Source: UBA6168 sp965222975
Lineage (GTDB): Bacteria > Bacteroidota > Bacteroidia > Chitinophagales > Saprospiraceae
Direction: 5' to 3'
Length of the DNA: 64,000 bases
NCBI GenBank assembly: GCA_965222975.1
Contig: CBDCVJ010000064.1
Location: forward strand, 62,001 to 126,000
Position 1 is the stretch's first letter; each line of letters begins with the position of its first letter. The notes under the pieces were generated by a model. The model did not search any database. It was not told where the DNA came from and saw only the letters and a program-made list of their open reading frames with translations. A program made the translations under genes and the position numbers. This document shows positions 26,866-34,773 of this stretch, piece by piece.

Positions 26866-27681
26866 ATGGTCTTACATGTTCCAACCGAAACACTGGTACG
26901 CACAAAAAAAACGTCTGTGATAAACGCAATAATCGTTGAGGACGAAATAAGAAGCATGAATAATCTCAAGAACTTACTGAGGACGCATTGTCCCGAAGTA
27001 GAGATTATAGGAGATGCTATTAATGTTGAGGAAGGCATCGACCTCTTCGAAGACCCTGATTTCAAACCTGACCTTGCTTTTCTTGATATTAGCCTTACCG
27101 ACGGCCTTGTTTTCAAAATGTTAGATCAACTAAGGCCCATAAATTTTGAGATCATATTTATTACCGCTTACAATGAACATGCAATAAAGGCGTGCGAATA
27201 CAGTTCCATTGGCTACATCCTCAAACCAATTAACCCAGATGAATTGGTACAGGCAGTAAGTAGGGTAAGGGTTTCACGTACCGATAATAAGATGGAACAG
27301 AGGATGGAGATTTTCAATAGGCAGTTGAACAACACCAATGCTTTTGAAAAAATGAGTATTTCGGCTATTGATGGTATCTACTTTGTTAGTATTAAAGACA
27401 TCGTTCGCTTTGAAGCTGAAGATAATTATACGCATATTTTCCTTGAAAATGGGGAACGGATAACAGCTTCAAGAACAATAAAAGCTTATGAAGATTTGCT
27501 ACAGAGCATGAATTTTTACCGTGTCCATAAACGGCATGTCATAAATTTGAATTTCATGAGAAAGTTCATCAAAGGTGATGGGGGTTACCTTGTGATGGAT
27601 GACGGAAAAAAAATCGAAGTATCCAGGAGGCGTCGCCCTGCTTTTATGGAGCAGATGCGGAGGCTGGAAGAAGGTTTATAA
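26866..27681 (+). CDS. LytTR-family response regulator
   Basis: A 271-residue two-component regulator. The receiver domain (about 18-140) has the acidic pair VEDE, the phospho-acceptor Asp in PDLAFLDISL, ITAYNEH and the Lys in YILKPI. The LytTR DNA-binding domain (about 165-265) has FEAEDNYTHIFL, RVHKRHVINLNF and a terminal VSRRRRPAFMEQM. LytTR proteins bind paired 9-10 bp direct repeats on one face of DNA. ATG 26866 is used; GTG 26917 is an alternative nearer the receiver. Its likely kinase is encoded at 28296, with a small peptide gene in between. Repeats with LytTR-like spacing lie at 30491 and 30925. Confidence 0.92.
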   Translation: MVLHVPTETLVRTKKTSVINAIIVEDEIRSMNNLKNLLRTHCPEVEIIGDAINVEEGIDLFEDPDFKPDLAFLDISLTDGLVFKMLDQLRPINFEIIFITAYNEHAIKACEYSSIGYILKPINPDELVQAVSRVRVSRTDNKMEQRMEIFNRQLNNTNAFEKMSISAIDGIYFVSIKDIVRFEAEDNYTHIFLENGERITASRTIKAYEDLLQSMNFYRVHKRHVINLNFMRKFIKGDGGYLVMDDGKKIEVSRRRRPAFMEQMRRLEEGL

Positions 27682-27835
27682 TTTGAAACTGATACACAGA
27701 TGTGACAAGTACGCTATTCAATTTCTAAAATTTAAGGAGTATTGATCTAAAGAAATAATTTTATTTGTAAAAATAATATGTATTTCTTTTGTTGATTTTT
27801 AGTGCTGCAGACTTTTATCAGCCAAAAATTACCCT

Positions 27836-27843
27836 TAAATTTG
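27836..27843 (+). promoter_or_regulatory. TAnnTTTG box before the GG-leader peptide gene
   Basis: TAAATTTG matches the -7 consensus and lies 50 bases before ATG 27894. A TTTT 19 bases upstream is the only -33 candidate. Confidence 0.45.
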
Positions 27844-27893
27844 TCATTTGGAGGAATTGTAGTGCTTGTCCTATCTCAAAAAGGAGAAACACT

Positions 27894-28118
27894 ATGATGG
27901 GTTTTTTTACTAAAAATCGTAATACTATGAAGGAGGCTACCAACAAAAGCAAAGGCAAAAAAGGCCTTGACAACCTTGAGCATTTCAACAGGATTCAAAA
28001 AAACAAGATGAATGAATTCCTTGGAGGCTCAGATAATCAAAATGTTGATTCGAAGAAAAGCAGTTTTTTTTCTTGGTTGTCTGGACCAAAGCCATGTGAT
28101 GGGGATTTGCCCCATTAA
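27894..28118 (+). CDS. Small peptide with Bacteroidota-type double-glycine leader
   Basis: A 74-residue peptide preceded by a strong AAGGAG (27881-27886) seven bases from ATG 27894, unusual in this phylum and decisive for the start. Residues 25-45 read LDNLEHFNRIQKNKMNEFL then GG, matching the NEMKxILGG style of Bacteroidota natural-product leaders that C39 peptidase ABC exporters cleave. The 29-residue remainder (46-74) contains SSFFSWLSGPKP and one Cys. No exporter or modifying enzyme is in the window. Lying between a LytTR regulator and a histidine kinase, it could be a signalling peptide, bacteriocin or modified peptide. The leader call comes from motif memory; the function is inferred. 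Confidence 0.6.
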   Translation: MMGFFTKNRNTMKEATNKSKGKKGLDNLEHFNRIQKNKMNEFLGGSDNQNVDSKKSSFFSWLSGPKPCDGDLPH

Positions 28119-28200
28119 AAACTGGTACCTTAAATAACTAGCTACACACTGTACCAAACCTATCCACTACTATGGATTAGGTGCTTTTTCTGTAAAAGCT

Positions 28201-28235
28201 AAAAGAGATTGTGTTGAATAAGCACAATCTCTTTT
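28201..28235 (+). terminator. Terminator after the peptide gene, with an overlapping promoter box
   Basis: AAAAGAGATTGTG (28201-28213) pairs exactly with CACAATCTCTTTT (28223-28235). TTG at 28214-28216, an 18-base spacer and TAATTTTG at 28235-28242 form a plausible promoter for the kinase inside the terminator. Confidence 0.75.
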
Positions 28236-28295
28236 AATTTTGGGCTTTCGACTTACTTTTTCAACTCTTCTTATTATTTTTCAATTAAGATCAAA

Positions 28296-30170
28296 ATGGA
28301 ACCAACAGGTGGTATCATCGATGTACGATTAAAGCAGTTGTCCAAACTTGAGCAACTCGCTTCTGAATACCTGTTTACAAATATTCAACAAGCTCAAAAA
28401 TATTTGGCAGATTTGGAGCAACTCTTGGAAGAGGTTGACAACCCAGACTTCAAGTTGAAAGTCCATCTTTATACTGCTATAGTTGAGAACCAGTTATACA
28501 ATTATGATCTTTCAATAATACATTTTAAAAAAGCAATAGAGCTACTTAATGAAAGGGGAGATGCAAATCAATTGGCCGAAGCTTATATTGACTATTCAGG
28601 TACCTTGATAAACATAGGGCAAGTGGATGAGGCATCTAAAAGATTGGAAGATGCTCGTAAATTTCTGTCAGTGTTTCCCGATAAAAGATTGGAGGCATAC
28701 ATAAAATGCAGAATGGGTTACCTGCACCTTCATAATTCAAATAGAGCTAAAGCATTGCAAGCTTTTTTTGAAGCGGATAAGGGGTTGAAATCTACAAGGA
28801 AGACACTAAGTTTAAAAGATTATTATTTCATTACCCTCATTAAAAGTGGTATTGGTAAGCTCCATTCATTGAACCACGAACCAGTCAAGAGCATTAATGC
28901 ATACAAAGAGGTTGTTGAGTTATGCGAAAAAACTGGAATGCGTTCAAGACTATCTTGGCATTATTTAAACGTAGGCAACAGTTATATGGCAACTCATGAT
29001 GTTGACAATGCCATTAAATATCTAAAATTAGGTATAAAAGTCATTGATGATGTTAATCAACAAGCCCGTGCATTGGCTTATGCTAACCTCGGAAGTTGTT
29101 ATTTAAGAAAAGGGCTGTTTCAAGAAGGACTTGATTTACTTGAAAGGGCATACCCCCTATTCAAAGAAAAAAGGGACAGAAACCTTGCAAATATAGATTG
29201 GTGGCGAGCAAAAGCTTTTGAAGGGTTAAATAAAAGACGTAAAGCATTGAAGCATTATTTCACGGCACTTGAATCTGCACAAAAGGGTGGGGAGCAAAAC
29301 CAAGTAGCCGGAATTTTAAAAGACATTGCCAACTATTACGCGGAAGAGGGAGACCACAAAAATGCCTATGAGTATCAAAAATTTTATGAGAAAGCGGTAG
29401 AACTGGCAATGGACGAAGATAAGGCCTATGAGATCAGGGAACTTGAAAGCAGGTTTGAGGCGGAAAGAAAAGCCAACATGGAAGAAATGTATAAATTGCA
29501 AGCAACGGGGCTACAACTTAAAGCTCTGCGTGCTCAGATGAACCCACATTTTGTTTTCAATGCACTGAATTCCGTCCAAAACTTTATCACATCCAAGGAT
29601 CCTTCGTTAGCCGCAAAATATCTTGCCCAATTTGCCCATTTAATGCGCCAAAGTCTTGAATATTCAGACCAAGAAATAATTTCGCTTGAAAAGGAAATCG
29701 AATTCCTACAAAACTATCTTGACATAAATGTCAACTTGAGATTTGAGAATAAGTTGGAGTATAAAATTAAAGTGGATGAAGAAATTGAAGAAGATATCCT
29801 TGGTGTACCTACTATGATTGTTCAGCCATATGTTGAAAACTCCATCGAGCATGGAATACGGCCTAAGCATAAAGGATTGATTAAAATTGAGTTTAAATTG
29901 AAAGACGACGACACCATTCTCTGTATAGTAGAAGACAACGGCGTTGGTAGGTTAAAAGCTAAAGAATTACAGGAGATGAATGGCAACTTAAGATCACATA
30001 AATCGCTTGGCACAAAAATAACCCAAGAGCGATTAGAGATATTGCAAAAAAATAGAACCGGGAAGGAGGGAGTGGTGAAAATAATTGATTTAGTAGATGA
30101 AATATCGGGAAACCCTTCTGGGACCAGAGTTGAAGTTTTAATCCCTATTTTGGACGTTCAGGTAAAATAA
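28296..30170 (+). CDS. Soluble TPR-containing LytS-type sensor histidine kinase
   Basis: A 624-residue kinase with no membrane segment. Residues 15-375 are TPR repeats (for example ALAYANLGSCYLRKGLFQEGLDLL, shortened: YANLGSCYLRKG), followed by a coiled-coil linker (ESRFEAERKANMEEM). The His_kinase domain starts near 410 with QMNPHFVFNALNS, where the His is the phospho-acceptor. The ATPase part shows the N-box QPYVENSIEHG and the G-box EDNGVGR. Such kinases pair with LytTR regulators, and the regulator is encoded two genes upstream. Lack of membrane helices implies sensing of a cytoplasmic ligand or protein through the TPRs. Confidence 0.92.
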   Translation: MEPTGGIIDVRLKQLSKLEQLASEYLFTNIQQAQKYLADLEQLLEEVDNPDFKLKVHLYTAIVENQLYNYDLSIIHFKKAIELLNERGDANQLAEAYIDYSGTLINIGQVDEASKRLEDARKFLSVFPDKRLEAYIKCRMGYLHLHNSNRAKALQAFFEADKGLKSTRKTLSLKDYYFITLIKSGIGKLHSLNHEPVKSINAYKEVVELCEKTGMRSRLSWHYLNVGNSYMATHDVDNAIKYLKLGIKVIDDVNQQARALAYANLGSCYLRKGLFQEGLDLLERAYPLFKEKRDRNLANIDWWRAKAFEGLNKRRKALKHYFTALESAQKGGEQNQVAGILKDIANYYAEEGDHKNAYEYQKFYEKAVELAMDEDKAYEIRELESRFEAERKANMEEMYKLQATGLQLKALRAQMNPHFVFNALNSVQNFITSKDPSLAAKYLAQFAHLMRQSLEYSDQEIISLEKEIEFLQNYLDINVNLRFENKLEYKIKVDEEIEEDILGVPTMIVQPYVENSIEHGIRPKHKGLIKIEFKLKDDDTILCIVEDNGVGRLKAKELQEMNGNLRSHKSLGTKITQERLEILQKNRTGKEGVVKIIDLVDEISGNPSGTRVEVLIPILDVQVK

Positions 30171-30247
30171 TTATTAAAAAAATGCTTTACCGACTGATTA
30201 TCAAATATATTTCCTTGGTAAAAATTTAAAATTTAATAATAAAAAAA

Positions 30248-30332
30248 TATATTTGCGACAGTTTTCTCATAGTATGTTTGTTTAATCTTCCTGCACCTTA
30301 ATTTCCCTCCTGGGGTGCAGGACTTTTTTTTA
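30248..30332 (+). ncRNA. Putative small RNA, copy 1 of 3, with promoter box
   Basis: TATATTTG (30248-30255) fits the -7 consensus. Six bases on, GTTTTCTCATAGTATGTTT (from 30261) is identical in all three copies. A terminator follows: TCCTGCACC (30289-30297) pairs with GGTGCAGGA (30314-30322), then nine T's. The loop holds CCCTCC. The expected transcript is about 70 nt. The paired bases differ from copies 2 and 3 by compensatory changes. Confidence 0.7.
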
Positions 30333-30490
30333 CCTATAAATTTCCTCAAATGTAGTTGTTATACTGTTGTGTGTAGTTTACGCTTTAAAGCGTTATTGCC
30401 TTATGTTTAGTGCTTCTATATATGTTGGATTTTAGAGGGTTTACAGATTTAAATTTTAAACATATTTTTTCCGTTTATTAATTAAAACCG

Positions 30491-30521
30491 ACCGTTCCCT
30501 AAAAAAAACATACCGTTTCCT
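30491..30521 (+). promoter_or_regulatory. Paired direct repeat, candidate LytTR-binding site (before sRNA copy 2)
   Basis: ACCGTTCCCT (30491) and ACCGTTTCCT (30512) start exactly 21 bp apart, two helical turns, as in known LytTR sites (AgrA, ComE, AlgR types). They end about 50 bases upstream of the -7 box of sRNA copy 2. Confidence 0.5.
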
Positions 30522-30573
30522 TGTAAAATAGTCCATTGCGTAAATGTAGCTTTTTTCTTGAAAATAGCAAGAT

Positions 30574-30654
30574 TATCTTTGCTTCAAGTTTTCTCATAGT
30601 ATGTTTAATTCTCCTACACCTTTTCTTCCCTTCTGGGGTGTAGGAATTTTTTTT
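30574..30654 (+). ncRNA. Putative small RNA, copy 2 of 3, with promoter box
   Basis: TATCTTTG (30574-30581) is a -7 box. The invariant 19-nt segment starts at 30588. TCCTACACC (30612-30620) pairs with GGTGTAGGA (30637-30645) and eight T's end at 30654. Relative to copy 1, one G-C pair in the stem has become A-T with both sides changed. The loop carries TTCCCTTC. Confidence 0.7.
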
Positions 30655-30924
30655 ACCCATTTCTAACCGTTCAAATATCTACCATAGGGTCAAGGCGAAA
30701 TGAAAGCATTGAGGGTGAAAGTAACCTCCAATTGCTGGCTGCGAATTTCAAAGTTGGTAAATGAGCTTGGTAATTTTATGAGAACCAGACTAAATTTATG
30801 CCAGTTATATTTATATTAATAATAATATAATGTTTTAGTTGTTAATTTTCAGCTTAATAAGCTTTGTTGTATTGATTCTTTCCAGAAAACATATTAGTCA
30901 TAATCCATATCCTAACCCAAACCT

Positions 30925-30955
30925 ACCGTTTTCCTCCATAACAACACCGTATCCT
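30925..30955 (+). promoter_or_regulatory. Paired direct repeat, candidate LytTR-binding site (before sRNA copy 3)
   Basis: ACCGTTTTCCT (30925) and ACCGTATCCT (30946) again start exactly 21 bp apart. They end about 32 bases upstream of the -7-like box of sRNA copy 3. The same motif and spacing at two copies argue against chance. Confidence 0.5.
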
Positions 30956-30987
30956 AAAACAGACTTTTCTTCAACGTCAAAATCCGT

Positions 30988-31071
30988 TTAATTTGCACCG
31001 TGTAGTTTTCTCATAGTATGTTTAGTGCTCCTACATCAGCTTTAGCCTCCCCCGATGTAGGAGTTTTTTTT
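30988..31071 (+). ncRNA. Putative small RNA, copy 3 of 3, with promoter box
   Basis: TTAATTTG (30988-30995) is a one-mismatch -7 box. The invariant GTTTTCTCATAGTATGTTT starts at 31005. TCCTACATC (31029-31037) pairs with GATGTAGGA (31054-31062), followed by eight T's. A further C-G to T-A exchange on both sides distinguishes this stem from copy 2. The loop carries CCTCCCCC. It lies 48 bases from the convergent pbpC stop and its T-run could also help terminate there. Confidence 0.7.
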
Positions 31072-31118
31072 CTTCTAAATCACAGGTTTTTTCCCCAGAT
31101 TCAAAGTAGGGCAATTGG

Positions 31119-33512
31119 TTATTCTTTTGCAATAATTTCAAAAGGCAGTTGAACTCTGTTTCCTTCGTTGTCAACCAAGACTATCAGGTGTTTTCCAACC
31201 TCTGGGTCTAATTCAAAATCATGAATCTCTTTTGTTGATCCAATGTATTCATTATCAATGTGCCAATACACAATAGCGGTTGCATTTCTATGAATTGCTT
31301 TGAACACAGTTTTGCTTTGTTTGCCATCTATATCAGTAGGTAAATAGATTTTAGCATGAGCGGGCGGATAAATGAGTTGGATGCTTCCGTTGCTTTTATT
31401 ACCTTCTTCGTTACAACCCTCCATTTTAGGAGGGGCAGTTACATAGTTGACATGCTTAGGTTTGAAGTAGTATTCCTCTACAGGGGAAAGCATGAACCAT
31501 GATCTTTTCAAAATTTTATCGGCTGGGTAGCAGCTTTTGTTCACTTGCCATGTTTGCGAGTCATTTAAGTAAATAATTTGATGGTAAGGACAAGGCTGTG
31601 AAAACAATGCATTTTGCTGAACCCACATGGAATCAACCGGGCATTGATCAGTAGGCAAAAAACCACTACTGCTACAAATGCCTATTTTTTTCATGGCATC
31701 ATAAGGTTGATCAAACCAAGGGACATTCGGTAAATAATCAAATACATCGAACATTATTTGAGCTGTAGCACCTACTCCTGTAAGGCCTGGCCGACCTTCC
31801 CCGTCTGCATTCCCAGCCCAAATGCCAACAGCATATCCAGCGTTGACGCCTATTGCCCAAGCATCTCTAAAACCGTAGCTTGTTCCAGTCTTCCAAGCAA
31901 TTTGCCTTTTGGAGTCAAACCGCTCCCATTCGCCTTGGTCATTTGGTCGCTCTAAATCTTTCATCGCTTCAAATGCCAGCCAAATTGCATCTGAAGTCAA
32001 AAAGGAAGTCTCTTTCTTTAAATTTGAAGTCGTGACTTTTTTGCGTCCTTCGTCTAACTGAATCGTTGCCTTGCTGAAATCCGATTCATTATACTTGCCT
32101 TGGTTTTTGTAAAAATTGCCCAACCGATGAGCCATAGAAGCATAAATATTTGTGAGATCCCACAAATTTGCTTCTGCTCCTCCAAGAATCAATGAAAGAC
32201 CATAATGGTTTGGTTCTTGGCGCAAAGTTGTGATTCCGAGTTTTTTTAGATTGAAGTGAAACTTCTCAACTCCATATCCTTGTAATAGCTTTACAAAAGG
32301 GATATTTAATGATTTGGATAAAGCTTTGCTCGCTGGTATGATGCCATCGTATGTGTTCAAATAATTCTCAGGTCGAAAATCTTTTAGATACAACGGAACG
32401 TCTGGAACTATACTGTTGGGGAGGATATAACCGTCTTGAATCATCATGGCGTAAAGAAGTGGTTTCATAATGCTTCCTGTGCTTCTGGCCGATTGGATTA
32501 TATCAACGTCTTCCTGATGCTCGTAACCAGCGTTTGGGGCATTTCCAGTGTAGGCAATTACATTTTTTGAACCAACATCTATAACAAGAATTGCAAGATT
32601 GTTGATTTCATTATTCGTTAAAAGCCTGTGATGAAAACGACCAATTCTATTGGTGTTTTTTTGTAATTCAACATCAATATTTGTCTTGATTTTTTTACCG
32701 CCAGTAGTTGAAGTGCCTAAATAGTTCAAAAGGTGAGGAGCTAATTGTGGTAAAGGCATGGGTTTGTTGGGCAACGGTTCTTCTGTCGCTAACTTATAGG
32801 TCAAAGTGTCAATTAAAGAATTATAAAAAAGTTTTTTTAGCAACCTATTTCGTTTCTTCTGTAGTGCATCCCTGTTTTTTCCTGGATGAATCAAAGATGG
32901 TGAATTGGGAAGTACTGCCAGAGTAGCCGCCTCAGACCAAGACAATAGTTCTGGCTTTTTACCAAAATATCGCCATGAAGCAGCATCAAGTCCAACAACG
33001 TTTCCGCCAAAAGGTGCATTTGAAGAATAAAGGGCTAATATTTCACTTTTTGAGTAGCTTAATTCTAATCTCAGCGCAAGCACTATTTCAACCAATTTTT
33101 GAAAAATGGTTCTCGGTTTTCCATTTCTTGAAAGCCGAATGACCTGCATGGTCAAGGTACTTCCGCCACTGACAATTTTATTTTTTCTTAGATTTTGGAG
33201 CAATGCCCGTCCCAATGCTTTTAAATCAACTCCCCAATGTGAATAGAACCTTTTATCTTCAAAAGCTAAAATTGATTTCTCAAATTTTTCAGGAATATTA
33301 TCACTATAAGGGAATCGCCATTGTCCATCTTTTGCGATTTTAGCACCGAGCAGTTGCCCGTCGGCCGCTTCTACAACTAAGCTGGTTGGTTTATCAAATA
33401 ATGGTTTAGGAAGAGAACCCCAAAATAATATGAATAATACAATGAATGCGGAAGTAGTCAACTTCCAGTGTTTGTATAAAATATTTGAACTTGTAGCAAG
33501 GGTTTTTTTCAT
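31119..33512 (-). CDS. pbpC: Penicillin-binding protein 1C (bifunctional transglycosylase/transpeptidase)
   Basis: A 797-residue class A PBP that polymerises and crosslinks peptidoglycan. A single N-terminal membrane anchor (about 18-33) precedes the GT51 domain, with AFEDKRFYSHWGVD (catalytic Glu) and GGSTLTMQ. The transpeptidase domain has the SxxK serine in STGSIMKP, SKSLN and KTGTS. After it comes the PBP1C-specific C-terminal domain with paired cysteines and the immunoglobulin-like BiPBP_C tail. The length is typical. The alpha-2-macroglobulin gene often found beside pbpC is absent. A terminator at 33579 separates it from the upstream DUF2795 gene. Confidence 0.93.
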   Translation of the reverse strand: MKKTLATSSNILYKHWKLTTSAFIVLFILFWGSLPKPLFDKPTSLVVEAADGQLLGAKIAKDGQWRFPYSDNIPEKFEKSILAFEDKRFYSHWGVDLKALGRALLQNLRKNKIVSGGSTLTMQVIRLSRNGKPRTIFQKLVEIVLALRLELSYSKSEILALYSSNAPFGGNVVGLDAASWRYFGKKPELLSWSEAATLAVLPNSPSLIHPGKNRDALQKKRNRLLKKLFYNSLIDTLTYKLATEEPLPNKPMPLPQLAPHLLNYLGTSTTGGKKIKTNIDVELQKNTNRIGRFHHRLLTNNEINNLAILVIDVGSKNVIAYTGNAPNAGYEHQEDVDIIQSARSTGSIMKPLLYAMMIQDGYILPNSIVPDVPLYLKDFRPENYLNTYDGIIPASKALSKSLNIPFVKLLQGYGVEKFHFNLKKLGITTLRQEPNHYGLSLILGGAEANLWDLTNIYASMAHRLGNFYKNQGKYNESDFSKATIQLDEGRKKVTTSNLKKETSFLTSDAIWLAFEAMKDLERPNDQGEWERFDSKRQIAWKTGTSYGFRDAWAIGVNAGYAVGIWAGNADGEGRPGLTGVGATAQIMFDVFDYLPNVPWFDQPYDAMKKIGICSSSGFLPTDQCPVDSMWVQQNALFSQPCPYHQIIYLNDSQTWQVNKSCYPADKILKRSWFMLSPVEEYYFKPKHVNYVTAPPKMEGCNEEGNKSNGSIQLIYPPAHAKIYLPTDIDGKQSKTVFKAIHRNATAIVYWHIDNEYIGSTKEIHDFELDPEVGKHLIVLVDNEGNRVQLPFEIIAKE

Positions 33513-33578
33513 GAATCTATCCCTTTCTTTTGTGAGAGCTTCAAAATTATGGAATAAGCAAATGCAGCGTTAAAATAG

Positions 33579-33609
33579 AAAGGGCTTTGTTCAGCGAACA
33601 AAGCCCTTT
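33579..33609 (-). terminator. Perfect 14-bp terminator hairpin
   Basis: AAAGGGCTTTGTTC (33579-33592) pairs with 33596-33609 around AGC, with T-runs on either strand. On the - strand it ends the DUF2795 transcript just before pbpC. Confidence 0.85.
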
Positions 33610-33643
33610 TGTTGGTTCTTTATGAAATTTATTTAGCGAAAAT

Positions 33644-33865
33644 TCAATATTCGTCTTCATTAAAGAGAAAATCACCTTTTGAAGGATAGTCAGGCCAAAT
33701 TTCTTCGATACTTTCATACTCAATATCATCTTCTTCAATGTCCTGCAAATTCTCTACAACTGCGTTAGGGGCACCAGTACGCAGTGCATAATCAATCAAT
33801 TCATTTTTGGTGGCTGGAAAAGGTGCATCTTCCAGGTGCTTAATGAGATCAAGCGTCCAATACAT
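33644..33865 (-). CDS. DUF2795 family protein
   Basis: A 73-residue acidic protein of the DUF2795 family, recognised from the start MYWTLDLIKHLEDAPFPATK, the ELIDYALRTGAP segment and the tail YESIEEIWPDYPSK...FNEDEY. Such proteins are highly conserved and abundant in Bacteroidota; their role is unknown to me. There is no signal peptide. It has its own terminator (33579-33609) and appears monocistronic. The 225 bases upstream contain no gene and no clear promoter box. Confidence 0.85.
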   Translation of the reverse strand: MYWTLDLIKHLEDAPFPATKNELIDYALRTGAPNAVVENLQDIEEDDIEYESIEEIWPDYPSKGDFLFNEDEY

Positions 33866-34090
33866 AATAATTAAACCAATTTAGTGAAATGAATTAAACC
33901 AGAACTTCGATTAGATCAGGTTCAAACAAAAATAATGTTCAAATACTTAATTTGGCAGACCTCAAAAAGTTCGCCATCCGGTAAAAATTACCTGAATTTT
34001 GCCGCAAAAGTAATAAACGGATTTTTTAAAAGCAAGGTAATTTTTCAATGTAGGGAAAAAAGCAAATTTTGAATAGTAAGTCACTGATTA

Positions 34091-34606
34091 TCAAAGATAT
34101 AGGAACTCGCCATAATTTTCAAACCTGCCAGAATTGGAGTGGATGATCCCATTATCCTCGTTTTTGTCAATGGCAAATGACCCATTGTTAAATATCAACC
34201 CTTTATTCCTTACGCTTGCAAACAGCGTTCGGTGTACGGTCAGTTCTCCATCAATCACTATTTCCCCTTCATTCAAAATGCCAAGCCCTTTTTTTGTCAG
34301 CCCATCTACCGAAAGCTTACCGGTCATGCCTATAGTTAATTTTCCTCCTGGCTCGATAATCAATTGTGCTATGTCATTGGCGAATTCTTCGACAATTGGG
34401 AAATTGTTTTGTTTTGTAGATTTACCACTAATTATCACGACATCAAACCATCCAGGAATGGATCTGTTGTACCAATTCTGTGGTTCATGCCATATTCTTT
34501 CTCCACCCACCGTTCCACCTCTCCAATAATAAGGCACGGATATTCTGTTAACGGCTTTACCCCCATCCTCTGACGAAGAAAAAACAAAGTTGTTTTTGCT
34601 TTTCAT
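34091..34606 (-). CDS. Beta-solenoid-like protein of unknown function
   Basis: A 171-residue protein. YYWRGGTVGGERIWHEPQNW...SIPGWFDVVIISG matches, by eye, the W-x-G...dW-x-x-NW...vP...V-I motif common in Bacteroidota surface proteins before beta-helix rungs. Short repeating strands follow (QLIIEPGGKLTIG, GKLSVDG, GEIVIDGELTV, GLIFNNGSFAI), as in right-handed parallel beta structures. Odd points: no signal peptide, no sorting tail, and a small size, so it may be a fragment of a larger adhesin or a cytoplasmic bactofilin-like scaffold. No function is assigned. Confidence 0.6.
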   Translation of the reverse strand: MKSKNNFVFSSSEDGGKAVNRISVPYYWRGGTVGGERIWHEPQNWYNRSIPGWFDVVIISGKSTKQNNFPIVEEFANDIAQLIIEPGGKLTIGMTGKLSVDGLTKKGLGILNEGEIVIDGELTVHRTLFASVRNKGLIFNNGSFAIDKNEDNGIIHSNSGRFENYGEFLYL

Positions 34607-34773
34607 TGTTCACAAATATTGCAGGGGGAAACGGTAAAATGTATTAAATATGTGGAAGGATGATTTCAGGTAATCCAAAATCTAAGCCAACACAAGATCA
34701 TTTATGACATTTTGATTAGAACGATTTCTAAATTGATAATCTTTGTATTTGGATGATTGAGTAAGATAACACC

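Noticed and set aside
30275..31018. ATG inside the conserved 19-mer (ATGTTT) as the start of a leader peptide
   Set aside because: Copy 1 stops after three codons and the three reading frames do not conserve any peptide.
30261..31071. The three sRNA units as plain terminators of the kinase gene
   Set aside because: One terminator would suffice; three copies 330-420 bases apart with an identical 19-mer before the stem and a promoter box before each are better explained as separate transcripts.
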